Source: an uncultured Collinsella sp.
Lineage (GTDB): Bacteria > Actinomycetota > Coriobacteriia > Coriobacteriales > Coriobacteriaceae
NCBI GenBank assembly: GCA_900752345.1
Contig: CAADVA010000110.1
Coordinates: 1-28,904 of the forward strand
DNA length: 28,904 nucleotides
Direction: 5' to 3'
The position numbers and the translations under genes are program-made. Below, piece by piece: positions 15,961-23,552 of the stretch; the stretch's first letter is position 1; the number at the start of each line of letters is the position of its first letter. The notes below the pieces were generated by a model. That model ran no database searches. It saw nothing but the letters and a program-made list of their open reading frames with translations, and was not told the origin of the DNA.

Positions 15961-16086
15961 CCCCGGCGGGCCGGGCATTAAGTTTGTCGCGAGTTCCGCA
16001 CGCAAAGAAGGCCACTTAATGTGGCCTCCGTCGTGAGCAGGACTGTAGAGCAGGAAACCTAAGCCGGTGTCCCCGCTCTCCCGGGG
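15961..16086 (+). repeat. Structured repeat, copy A (degenerate)
   Basis: The ~75-base core (about 15984-16058) matches copies B and C: TCGCGAGTTCCGCACGCAA, a hairpin GGCCAC-TTAAT-GTGGCC, then GCAGGACTGTAGAGCAGGAAA. The flanking arms pair only in part (CCCCGG 15961-15966 with CCGGGG 16081-16086, and a patchy inner section). The lower part of the inner helix is also broken, so this copy appears decayed. It begins 10 bases past the stop of the - strand gene next to it. Read on that gene's strand, the inner hairpin followed by CTTCTTTG resembles a terminator. Confidence 0.75.
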
Positions 16087-16096
16087 CCGGCGGAAT

Positions 16097-18286
16097 CTAG
16101 TTGTTCAGCATGCGGTCGAAGCTTCCCGAGTCGCCATCCCGATAGTCGGCGGTCATCAGGATCTCTTGCGGAATACGTCCACCCTCGCGCAGTACGTTGC
16201 GGAACTGCACGCGCGTGACCATGGGCAGATCTTTGATCGTTGCCGCCAGGTTCTGCGGCACACCCTGGTTGGCAGCCGCGGGCTCGCACTCTCCGCCGGC
16301 CTTCACGCGACGCTTGTGCTCGGCGAGCATGGCGCGATACATGCCGGCATGCAGGCGAATCTCAACCACATTGGCATTACGGGCCTGCTCGACAATGCGC
16401 GCACCCTCTCGATCGATGTCGCCCACGTAGTAGACATAGTTAAAGCGATAGCCGATCTCGGCCAGATAATCATCCAACGCATGCGAGACGCTTGCCTTGC
16501 AGCCGCCGCCAAAGATCACGCCACCCACCTTGGTGCCAAAAAGCTTGGCGTGCTTGCGGCCGCGCAGGAGCTTGACGATCTCGTCATAGGTGTCCAGGTT
16601 CTCGACCATAATGAACGGCTTGTCGGCGCCCAGAGTAAAGAAACCCGTAAAGTGCACGGGACGGTTGGGGGCGACCTTAATCGCCTGCATGCTGATGCCC
16701 TTTTCGGTCATACGCCGAATCAGGCGCTCGCCGTGCTTGCCGTCAAAGGCCTTCTCATCGTTAAAAATCTGGTAGGCGCGCTGGCGACGCGAAGCGACCG
16801 GCGTGTCGACACCGCGATTCTGCTCAATCCAAGCCTGGATGATCGCAATCTCCTCGGCAATCTTGCGGTTAGACATCTCGTTGTGCTGAGTGCGTTGCGG
16901 AGCCTTTTTACCGTCCTTGCCCTCGACCTTAACGATTTGAGTCTGTTGCTCCTTAATCTTGGAGAGCGCCATTGGCGTAGGAACGACCTTGAGCAGCTGC
17001 CTGCCCAGGACACGTGCCAGAGCAAACGCCGAAACCTCGCCATGAGCGGGCGGATCAGGCTGTTGGGCGGCCGCATCGTTTGTAGTCGGTTTGGGCTGCG
17101 TCTGGGATTTGCGCTTGGAATCTGCCTGAGCTTTGCGCTCTTGCTTTGGCGCGGACGAGCTCTTTTGCGAACGTTCGGGCTTGTCCCCCTTCGCCGGCTG
17201 GCGCTTGGGCTGCTCCACCGGGGCCTCAGCCTTCGCATCCTTGTTTTGCGTCACTGCCTTCTCAGCCACAGTCTCGGCATTTGAGCCACGGCCGCCACGG
17301 TGGCGACGGCGGCGAGGCTTGCTCGAAGCGCTCTCCCCCGTCTGCTTATCAGCGGACTGTTGAGCTTTGACCTCGGTGTCAGCCGCAGACTGCGCCTCGG
17401 AAGGTTGCTGCTCGCAAGCCACCGGCTCAACGGTTTTCTCAGTTTGTTCGGCCTTATCGGCCTGAGCGGTCGAAGCCGGCTCGCCCTTCTCCTGACGCTT
17501 TATGGGATACGCGCGCCCCGCAAAACCGCGGCCGGGACGACACGAACCCGAAACCCTCTTGGCAGACTCCTCAGCATCGCCTGCAACCTCGGAAGGCTCT
17601 TCAGCCTCATGCGCGACATCCCGCTGCACAGCCTTAAAGTGAGCACCGCGACGACGCTTGGGCTCTTGGGCCTCCACGGGCTTTTGCTCCTCCACGGGCT
17701 TTTGCGACTCAGCGGCAACCTCGGTCACAACAGTCTCGGTATCGAGCTCATCCTTTTGAGCAACGGCGCGACGGAAGCGCTCCTGCTGGGCACGGCGCTG
17801 TGCATCGCGCTTGCCGCCCCCGCCAAAGCTGCCGCGACCCGCTTTGGCGGTAAAAGCGCGAACGACGTTCTCATCGAGCAGCTCGTCGGTATCGATATGC
17901 TCGCGCGGGGCCGTTTCCACCGAAGCGGGCACCTCGACAACGTCCTCGACGGCCTCTTCGGCAACCTCGGCAAGCTGCTCCTGGGCATCACTTATCTCGG
18001 CATGAATGGTATAGAACGCCGGACGTCCGTTAATGCCGCTGCCCTCGATCTTGGTAACGATTTTTGCCGCGATGAGTTCGTCGCGCATCGCCTTGGTGTC
18101 GCATTCCTTATCGACGGAGCGGAAAATCTGTGCCAGCGCGCTCGACTTGATTTTAAGCGCCTTGCGGCAGAGCAGGTCGTAGGCAACCAGCTTGGCGCGC
18201 TCGGCAGAAAGCGACGTCTGGCTGCTTAGACGCTCAGTCAGGGCATCGACATTATTTTGGTTATCGGAATATACCGTCTTGGCCAC
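16097..18286 (-). CDS. Large protein with JetD-like (TOPRIM/Spo11-like) C-terminus
   Basis: About 729 residues from GTG 18286, preceded by AAAGGGG; an in-frame ATG at 18310 lacks a site. Residues ~1-100 look like winged-helix DNA-binding modules. Residues ~120-440 are low-complexity, rich in Glu, Lys, Gln, Ala, Pro and Ser, and probably disordered. Residues ~470-729 resemble the DUF2220/JetD C-terminal domain related to topoisomerase VI subunit A: FIMVENLDTYDEI supplies the TOPRIM-type Glu and YYVGDIDREGARI the Asp-x-Asp. In Wadjet systems JetD is the DNA-cleaving subunit beside JetA, JetB and JetC. No such partners are here, so this is an orphan relative. Function is unknown; a nuclease or DNA-topology role is inferred. 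The assignment rests on motif recognition only. Confidence 0.7.
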   Translation of the reverse strand: MAKTVYSDNQNNVDALTERLSSQTSLSAERAKLVAYDLLCRKALKIKSSALAQIFRSVDKECDTKAMRDELIAAKIVTKIEGSGINGRPAFYTIHAEISDAQEQLAEVAEEAVEDVVEVPASVETAPREHIDTDELLDENVVRAFTAKAGRGSFGGGGKRDAQRRAQQERFRRAVAQKDELDTETVVTEVAAESQKPVEEQKPVEAQEPKRRRGAHFKAVQRDVAHEAEEPSEVAGDAEESAKRVSGSCRPGRGFAGRAYPIKRQEKGEPASTAQADKAEQTEKTVEPVACEQQPSEAQSAADTEVKAQQSADKQTGESASSKPRRRRHRGGRGSNAETVAEKAVTQNKDAKAEAPVEQPKRQPAKGDKPERSQKSSSAPKQERKAQADSKRKSQTQPKPTTNDAAAQQPDPPAHGEVSAFALARVLGRQLLKVVPTPMALSKIKEQQTQIVKVEGKDGKKAPQRTQHNEMSNRKIAEEIAIIQAWIEQNRGVDTPVASRRQRAYQIFNDEKAFDGKHGERLIRRMTEKGISMQAIKVAPNRPVHFTGFFTLGADKPFIMVENLDTYDEIVKLLRGRKHAKLFGTKVGGVIFGGGCKASVSHALDDYLAEIGYRFNYVYYVGDIDREGARIVEQARNANVVEIRLHAGMYRAMLAEHKRRVKAGGECEPAAANQGVPQNLAATIKDLPMVTRVQFRNVLREGGRIPQEILMTADYRDGDSGSFDRMLNN

Positions 18287-18390
18287 GGGGCCCCTTTCAT
18301 ATGTACACATATACGTCTATATGGTACAACGCGCGAGCCTATCCACGCAAAACATCTGCGAGGACGCCTTTGCATCACCCGTTCCCGCAA

Positions 18391-18429
18391 GAAAAAAGAC
18401 CGAGCCCGCGCAGTCGCGGACCCGGTCTT
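18391..18429 (-). terminator. Terminator of cstA
   Basis: On the - strand AAGACCGGGTCCGCG pairs with CGCGGGCTCGGTCTT with one mismatch, followed by six T. It lies 41 bases past the cstA stop. Confidence 0.92.
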
Positions 18430-18469
18430 ATCGAGTTGTATAGATGTGACGTTCAACTCGTCAGGTCGA

Positions 18470-20359
18470 TTACGCCTTGGCAGCCTCGGCGTCGGCGGGA
18501 GCCTCGGCGGCAGCGGCGCGGCCATACTCGACTTTGCCCATCTCGGACCACTCGGGCTCCTCGTCGGGCATGGAACCGGCCTCCTTGCCGAAGAACTCCT
18601 TGAGGCAGTTGACGGCAACGATGAGGCCCAGGACCATCAGCAGGACGGCGAAGACGAGCTGCAGGCCCTTGGTAGCGGCGACGGAAACGGCAGCCGTGGT
18701 GGCGGTAGCCGGGATGGTGCCGAAGAAACCGTAGGCCTGGACAGCGGTCATGCAGCCCATGGCGCTCTGGACCAGCGAAGTGAAGGTGCAGCAGAGCAGG
18801 AAGGCGACGGGCACGTAGAGCATCCAACCCTTGCGGCCGGTGCACTTGCAGAACACGGCGAGGGTGATCATGGTCATACCGCCGAGCAGCTGGTTAGAAG
18901 CACCGAAGAGCGGCCAGATGTTGGCATAGCCACCAAAGGCGAGGGCGAGGCCAGGAAGCAGGGTAACGACCGTGGCGAACCAGGGGTTGCCGAGGACCTT
19001 CATGTAGCCGGCCTTGGACTCGATGGCCAGGGCGTCGTTGGTCTGGGCAAAGAACTCGGAGAACGAGGTGCGAGCGATGCGGGCGACGGCATCGAGCGAG
19101 GTCAGGGCCAGAGCGGAAACGTTCATGGTCATGAAGACGGTTGCGAGCGTGCCGTCAACGCCGAAGGCCTGCATACCGCGGGAGATGCCGGCGGCGAAGA
19201 TCTGGAACGGGGTGGAAGCGACACCGGCGTTAAGGGCGCCGGTACCGGCGGTGTTCATGTCGGAGAACATGATACCGGCGACGATGATGGCAAGGATGCC
19301 GACGAAGGACTCGACGATCATGGCGCCGTAACCGACCTTGACGGCGTCCTGCTCCTTCTCGACCTGCTTGGAGGAGGTACCAGAAGAAACGAGGCTGTGG
19401 AAACCGGAGAGAGCACCGCAGGCAACGGAGACAAACAGGACCGGGAACATCATGCCCGAGGCATTGCTAAAGCCGGTGAAGACCGGAGCGGTGATGGTAG
19501 CCTGGCCGTTAGCGCCCAGGACGACGATGCCGAGGACAGCGCAGACGATCATGACGATCATCATGATGGAAGTGAGGTAGTCGCGAGGGGTCTTGAGCAT
19601 CTGGATGGGCATGGCGCCAGCAAAGACCAGGTAGACCATGACGACGGCGAACCACTGGAACTTGTCCAGGTAGACCGGGAACTGCATGCCGACGGCAAAC
19701 ATAAGGACCATGAGCACCACGCCGGTGACGAACTCGGCAGCGCCGGTGAGGTTGAACTTCTTCTGAGCCCAACCAAAGGCCATGGCGACGAAGGTGAACA
19801 GGATGGAGATGGTGCCAGCGCAGCCAGCGGCATAGGACTTGGTGAAGTCGATGGCACCGGTAGCAGCACCAGAAGCGTCAACGGCCGGGGTGAACATGAA
19901 CGTCTTGCAGACCATGTCGGTGAAAGCGGCGATGACGATGATGCAGAACAGCCAGCAGAACAGCAGGAACAGGCGACGGCCGGTCTTGCCGATGTACTTC
20001 TCGATGAGCTGAGCCAGGGACTTGCCGTTGTTCTTCATCGAGGCGTACAGGGCGCCAAAGTCGTGGACGGCGCCAAAGAAGATACCGCCGACGAGGACCC
20101 AGAGCACGACGGGAAGCCAGCCGAAGGCCATGGCGACGATCGTACCCGTAACAGGGCCAGCACCGCAGATCGAGCTGAACTGGTGCGAGAACGCGGTGAA
20201 GGCGGAGACGGGCGAGAAGCTGTTGCCGTCTTTCATGCGCTTGGCCGGCGTGAGGGCCTCTTTGTCAACGCCCCACTTGTTGGCCAGCCATCGGCCATAG
20301 CCCAGATAGCCGCAGGCGAGCACCGCCGCGGCCACAACCATGAGCAAAACTCCGTTCAT
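18470..20359 (-). CDS. cstA: Carbon starvation protein CstA-family transporter
   Basis: Integral membrane transporter of 629 residues with many hydrophobic segments. The start GVLLMVVAAAVLACGYLGYG, FSPVSAFTAFSHQFSSICGAGPVTGTI and FFGAVHDFGALYAS are typical of CstA/BtsT. Members studied elsewhere import pyruvate or peptides; the substrate here is not determined. AGGAGG (20367-20372) lies seven bases before ATG 20359. The C-terminal ~35 residues are charged and Ala/Glu-rich. It is a single-gene unit with its own terminator and a leader of about 235 bases containing another terminator, so control by premature termination is likely. No LytS/LytR-type regulator is beside it. Confidence 0.93.
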   Translation of the reverse strand: MNGVLLMVVAAAVLACGYLGYGRWLANKWGVDKEALTPAKRMKDGNSFSPVSAFTAFSHQFSSICGAGPVTGTIVAMAFGWLPVVLWVLVGGIFFGAVHDFGALYASMKNNGKSLAQLIEKYIGKTGRRLFLLFCWLFCIIVIAAFTDMVCKTFMFTPAVDASGAATGAIDFTKSYAAGCAGTISILFTFVAMAFGWAQKKFNLTGAAEFVTGVVLMVLMFAVGMQFPVYLDKFQWFAVVMVYLVFAGAMPIQMLKTPRDYLTSIMMIVMIVCAVLGIVVLGANGQATITAPVFTGFSNASGMMFPVLFVSVACGALSGFHSLVSSGTSSKQVEKEQDAVKVGYGAMIVESFVGILAIIVAGIMFSDMNTAGTGALNAGVASTPFQIFAAGISRGMQAFGVDGTLATVFMTMNVSALALTSLDAVARIARTSFSEFFAQTNDALAIESKAGYMKVLGNPWFATVVTLLPGLALAFGGYANIWPLFGASNQLLGGMTMITLAVFCKCTGRKGWMLYVPVAFLLCCTFTSLVQSAMGCMTAVQAYGFFGTIPATATTAAVSVAATKGLQLVFAVLLMVLGLIVAVNCLKEFFGKEAGSMPDEEPEWSEMGKVEYGRAAAAEAPADAEAAKA

Positions 20360-20392
20360 TACATTTCCTCCTCTAAAAAGAACTTCCCAGAC

Positions 20393-20432
20393 ATAAAAAA
20401 TGAGGGCCGTCGGTTGCGCTCGACGGCCCTCA
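20393..20432 (-). terminator. Terminator inside the cstA leader (attenuator)
   Basis: On the - strand TGAGGGCCGTCG (20432-20421) pairs perfectly with CGACGGCCCTCA (20412-20401), followed by six T (20400-20395). It stands between the cstA promoter and the cstA ribosome-binding site, so it must be bypassed for cstA to be expressed. Confidence 0.88.
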
Positions 20433-20436
20433 TCTT

Positions 20437-20520
20437 CATCAGCCGCCCGTTATCGTACGGGCTAGCTGTATGTGCTAACCCGCATCAGATAATTACTACG
20501 CTGATAATGTTTAGCTGATG
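20437..20520 (-). promoter_or_regulatory. Structured cstA leader with competing helices
   Basis: On the - strand CATCAGC (20520-20514) can pair with GCTGATG (20443-20437), closing a domain just before the terminator. Inside it GGGTTAGC (20481-20474) pairs with GCTAGCCC (20466-20459). An alternative GCCCGT (20462-20457) with ACGGGC (20450-20445) shares four bases, so the two exclude each other. I did not recognise a known riboswitch class and saw no T-box motif. A strand that clearly pairs with the terminator arm was not found. Confidence 0.5.
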
Positions 20521-20553
20521 CGTGAACATGTCTAAGAAATCCTCTTCAATCAT
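20485..20553 (-). CDS. Possible 22-residue leader peptide before cstA
   Basis: A short frame from ATG 20553 to TGA ends in NIISVVII, a cluster of Ile and Val reminiscent of branched-chain amino-acid leader peptides. It starts about 40 bases after the predicted transcript start and ends about 50 bases before the terminator stem. The ribosome-binding site is weak (GGAT only), so translation is uncertain; the cluster may be chance in an AT-rich stretch. Confidence 0.25.
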   Translation of the reverse strand: MIEEDFLDMFTHQLNIISVVII

Positions 20554-20600
20554 GATGTGAACGATCCGTGCGTGTTCACATCCCCCAGTGGTTGAAAAGG

Positions 20601-20629
20601 AGTATGAAACTTTAGTTACCTAAAGTCAA
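20601..20629 (-). promoter_or_regulatory. cstA promoter with palindromic operator
   Basis: On the - strand -35 TTGACT (20624-20629) is 17 bases from -10 CATACT (20601-20606). The perfect inverted repeat ACTTTAG-TTAC-CTAAAGT (20609-20626, + strand) fills the spacer, an arrangement typical of a repressor site. It is unlike the GTTTAAAC sites. Confidence 0.6.
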
Positions 20630-20726
20630 CGCAAATATGTAATGAATTTTCCACTTTTTTGAATTTCTCGGTATAAAACACCACTGACCTCGGACTTTAC
20701 CCGACAAAAGTTTTTGCATGAGAGTT

Positions 20727-20879
20727 GCCCCTGAGAGCCGCGGGAGCCGGGCGGCGCATGTGAACTTTCCTGCTCTACAGTCCTGCGCAAGACGGAAAGC
20801 ACATTAAGTGCTTTCCTTTGCGTGCGGAACTCGCGATAAAGTTCTCATGCGCCGCCCGGCTCCCGCGGCTCTCAGGGGC
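20727..20879 (-). repeat. Structured repeat, copy C
   Basis: The same core as copies A and B, read on the - strand, enclosed by a perfect 34-bp stem (20727-20760 with 20846-20879) unrelated in sequence to the arms of copy B. A further 7-bp stretch (GAACTTT/AAAGTTC) continues the stem inward after an A-A mismatch. The inner hairpin is GGAAAGCAC-TTAAT-GTGCTTTCC, so paired bases differ from copies A and B on both sides while the loop is kept. It lies upstream of the cstA promoter and points away from copy B. Confidence 0.85.
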
Positions 20880-21023
20880 TCCCATCCCAAATGCGGAGCA
20901 AAGCTCCGCATGCCATCTTTTTCTTTCAGCTAAAGAACGCCGAAAATTCGACGCTGGCTTGTTAACCTTGCTGGACGTTGTCGACGCCGATCCAGCCCAG
21001 AAGCTATATCGATACAGAAAGGC
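20880..21023. other. Spacer between repeat copies C and B
   Basis: No gene is seen. A 9-bp hairpin ATGCGGAGC-AAA-GCTCCGCAT (20891-20911) is followed by a T-rich stretch (ATCTTTTTCTTT) and could be a terminator on the + strand. Confidence 0.5.
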
Positions 21024-21152
21024 CCCCGACCGGAGGGGCCGGATATAAGGTTTATCGCGAGTTCCGCACGCAAAGAAGGCCACTTAATGTGGCCTTCGTC
21101 TTGCGCAGGACTGTAGAGCAGGAAACCTTATATCCGGCCCCTCCGGTCGGGG
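21024..21152 (+). repeat. Structured repeat, copy B
   Basis: The 69-base centre (21054-21122) is enclosed by a perfect 30-bp stem (21024-21053 with 21123-21152). The inner hairpin is GAAGGCCAC-TTAAT-GTGGCCTTC, below which CGCAA pairs with TTGCG and AGTTCC with GGACT. TCGCG and GTAGAGCAGG on either side stay unpaired and are the same in all three copies. It ends 15 bases past the stop of the tsaB-rimI-tsaD gene and may act as terminator for that operon: on that strand the hairpin is followed by TTCTTTG. Confidence 0.85.
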
Positions 21153-21167
21153 ACCGCACCCGTACGA

Positions 21168-23552
21168 CTACAGCGTCATGTTTGGATCGGCGTCGACATC
21201 GAACGGCGAGATTTCACCTCGGTCGAATTTACGGCGAGCGACCTCCGCGATCATGGCGGCGTTATCGGTGCAGGCAGACAAGGGCGGCACCGTTACGCGG
21301 ATTCCCTGACGCCCGAGTTTCTTGATCATCATCTCGCGCAGATGCGGGTTGGCCGAGACGCCGCCGCCGATGCAATACTCCTTGCACCCGGTAGCATGCA
21401 GGGCGTTTTTGGCCTTCTTGTACTGCACGTCAAAGACCGCCGCCTCAAACGAAGCCGCCAAATCGGGCAGATGAATCGTGCGCCCGGCCTTGGTCTCCTG
21501 CTCGATGTAGAGCGTCACCGCCGTCTTGAGGCCCGAAAGCGAGAAGCGGTAGTCGCCCCTGCTGTTCAGCGCGCGGGGGAAATCGATCGCCTTAGGGTTG
21601 CCCGTCTCGGCAAGCTTGGAGATGATGGGGCCTCCGGGATAGCCAAGGCCCAGTGCCTTTGCCACCTTGTCGAAGGCTTCGCCCACGGCGTCGTCAAGCG
21701 TCTCGCCAAGCACCTCGTAGTCGCCCCATGCCCTTACGTGCACGAGCATGGTGTGCCCGCCCGAAACAAGCGTAAAGATAAACGGCGGCTTGAGGTCGGG
21801 CTGCGCCAACAGGTTGGCAAACAGGTGACCCTCCAGATGATTGACGCACACCAGCGGTTTGCCGGCAGCATACGCAAAGCCCTTGGCAAAGGCGACACCC
21901 ACCACCAAGGCACCCACCAGGCCCGGACCTTGCGTCACGCCCACGGCGGCAAGCTCACTTGGTGCAATGGCTCCGCCCGTAAGGCCCAGCGACGCTGCGG
22001 CGTCCTCGAGTGCCGCGTCCACGACGCTCACGATGACCTCAACGTGCTTGCGCGAGGCGATCTCGGGCACCACGCCGCCAAAGCGGGCATGAAAATCAAT
22101 CTGTGTCGACACCTGGTTGGCCAGTATATTGCCATCCGCATCGATAATTGCCACGGCTGTCTCGTCGCAGGAGCTCTCGATGGCAAGCACCAGGCGGCGG
22201 CGCTCGATTTCGGCACGCTCCTCAGCGGTGCGTTCGGGCGCGGGCAGCGGCCATACACGCTGTTCGGCAGCCGTCGGCTCGGGCGAGGCATTGTCGAGAG
22301 GAAGCACCAGGGGCAGCGGCGCCGTCATGACGATGGCATCCTTGCCGGCACCGTAATAGCCACGGCGACGACACGCCTCGGTAAAGCCCAGAGCGGCATA
22401 GAGCGCAATTGCGGCCTCGTTGCCGTCCTCAACCTCAAGCGAAGCCGTGGTGCAGCCGAGCATCTGCGCGTCATAGCTCACGTGCGACAGAAGCTTGCGG
22501 GCGATGCCCTCGCGGCGATGCGCCGGATCGACGGCAACGTCCATAATCTGCACGTCCCCGTCGACGACCATACCGCCGGCAAGACCCAGCAGACGGCCGT
22601 CGTCGTGCGCCACCCACCAGCTACGTGGCGCGGCAACGTCCTCGCCCAGCTCGGACAGGAACATGCCCGGCGTCCACGCCTCGTGTCCGGCGCCTTCAAA
22701 GCAGGCGGTCTCCAGTGCGCTCGCGCCCTCGGCATCCGCCGCGCCCATGGGGCGGAATTGCAGATGACGTCCGGCAAGCTCGTCGGCAACACCTGTCACC
22801 TCACTCTGCGCGCTCTCGGCAAGGCCCAGACGCTTGCGCTCGTTTTCCTCGGCGTCCGAAAGGCGCGTATAGATCGGCAAGACGCGAGCCGGATCGCCAT
22901 CGCCTGCGGCGTGCGCCATCAGCAGGCCCTCGCCCGAGGGCCACCACAGGTCTCGCTCCACGCAGCGCGCCGTCTCATCCTCGCCCAGTAGTTTGCCATA
23001 ACGCACGAGACCGTCACCAGTTAACTGAACCTGATCCCAGTCCACGGTCTGGCGCCACTCATCAAGCGCCACGGCGGCCTTGACCACGCGCTCGCGCTCA
23101 AACAAACGCTCGGGACCCTCATCCCCCAGCACATAGAGCGCCGGGTACACCTCGCCGCGCATGGCATCGGCAAGAACACCAAGCTTGCCGCGTATGCCGG
23201 CTTTCCATGCCGTCCAGGCGCACGCGTCAAGTGTCGACACGCCGAGCAACGGCACGTTGGCACCGCGTGCCAGACCCTTTGCGGTGGAGATGCCGATACG
23301 CACGCCCGTAAACGAACCCGGGCCGCGGCCGACCACATAACAGCCGACATCGCTGCGATCCAGGCCGGTCTGCTTCAGTAGGCCATCAACGGTATTCACG
23401 AGCTCCACGTTGGCATGACGGCGACACAGATGGTCCCCACTCACCAGCTTTGCCTCGCCTGTCTGCGCATCAATCCACCTTGCCGCGCAGGCAAGCATAT
23501 CGGTCGAAGTATCGAGCGCCACCACCAGCGCGTTGTCGTTATGCAAGCTCAT
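21168..23552 (-). CDS. tsaB-rimI-tsaD: TsaB-RimI-TsaD triple fusion (t6A synthesis and N-acetyltransferase)
   Basis: 794 residues joining three proteins that are usually separate. Residues 1-240 are TsaB (LVVALDTSTDMLACA, GRGPGSFTGVRIGISTAKGLARG), the dimer partner of TsaD. Residues ~266-412 are a GNAT acetyltransferase of the RimI type (VAVDPAHRREGIARKLL, NEAAIALYAALGFTE), which in E. coli acetylates ribosomal protein S18. Residues ~450-794 are TsaD (LAIESSCDETAVAI, the metal-binding HLEGH with His572 and His576, SGGHTMLV, GGVSANPHLRE), which moves threonylcarbamoyl to A37 of ANN-decoding tRNAs. All three domains look complete. ATG 23552 overlaps the end of tsaE by 14 bases. It is the last gene of the operon. 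The sequence runs through without a frameshift, so the fusion looks genuine. Confidence 0.95.
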   Translation of the reverse strand: MSLHNDNALVVALDTSTDMLACAARWIDAQTGEAKLVSGDHLCRRHANVELVNTVDGLLKQTGLDRSDVGCYVVGRGPGSFTGVRIGISTAKGLARGANVPLLGVSTLDACAWTAWKAGIRGKLGVLADAMRGEVYPALYVLGDEGPERLFERERVVKAAVALDEWRQTVDWDQVQLTGDGLVRYGKLLGEDETARCVERDLWWPSGEGLLMAHAAGDGDPARVLPIYTRLSDAEENERKRLGLAESAQSEVTGVADELAGRHLQFRPMGAADAEGASALETACFEGAGHEAWTPGMFLSELGEDVAAPRSWWVAHDDGRLLGLAGGMVVDGDVQIMDVAVDPAHRREGIARKLLSHVSYDAQMLGCTTASLEVEDGNEAAIALYAALGFTEACRRRGYYGAGKDAIVMTAPLPLVLPLDNASPEPTAAEQRVWPLPAPERTAEERAEIERRRLVLAIESSCDETAVAIIDADGNILANQVSTQIDFHARFGGVVPEIASRKHVEVIVSVVDAALEDAAASLGLTGGAIAPSELAAVGVTQGPGLVGALVVGVAFAKGFAYAAGKPLVCVNHLEGHLFANLLAQPDLKPPFIFTLVSGGHTMLVHVRAWGDYEVLGETLDDAVGEAFDKVAKALGLGYPGGPIISKLAETGNPKAIDFPRALNSRGDYRFSLSGLKTAVTLYIEQETKAGRTIHLPDLAASFEAAVFDVQYKKAKNALHATGCKEYCIGGGVSANPHLREMMIKKLGRQGIRVTVPPLSACTDNAAMIAEVARRKFDRGEISPFDVDADPNMTL

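Noticed and set aside
14447..16015. - strand frame crossing the peptidoglycan-binding gene, tRNA-Gln and repeat copy A, beginning MAFFACGTRDK
   Set aside because: It runs through a tRNA and a terminator. The same MAFFACGTRDK start appears at 21083 only because both lie in the structured repeat.
16097..18286. Complete Wadjet defence system
   Set aside because: Only a JetD-like domain is present; nothing like JetA, JetB or the SMC-like JetC is in the window.
20395..20629. T-box or CRP-type control of cstA
   Set aside because: There is no T-box sequence before the terminator. TGTGAAC and GTTCACA (20556-20580) are 11 bases apart, too far for a standard CRP site, and lie downstream of the promoter.
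15961..21152. Retron or group II intron as explanation of the three-copy structured element
   Set aside because: No reverse transcriptase lies nearby, no intron domain V is visible, and the outer arms are much longer and less conserved than retron flanks.
18257..22991. Very long + strand frames opposite cstA and tsaB-rimI-tsaD
   Set aside because: They are shadows of clearly identified genes, with biased composition (His, Asp, Gly) and no motifs.
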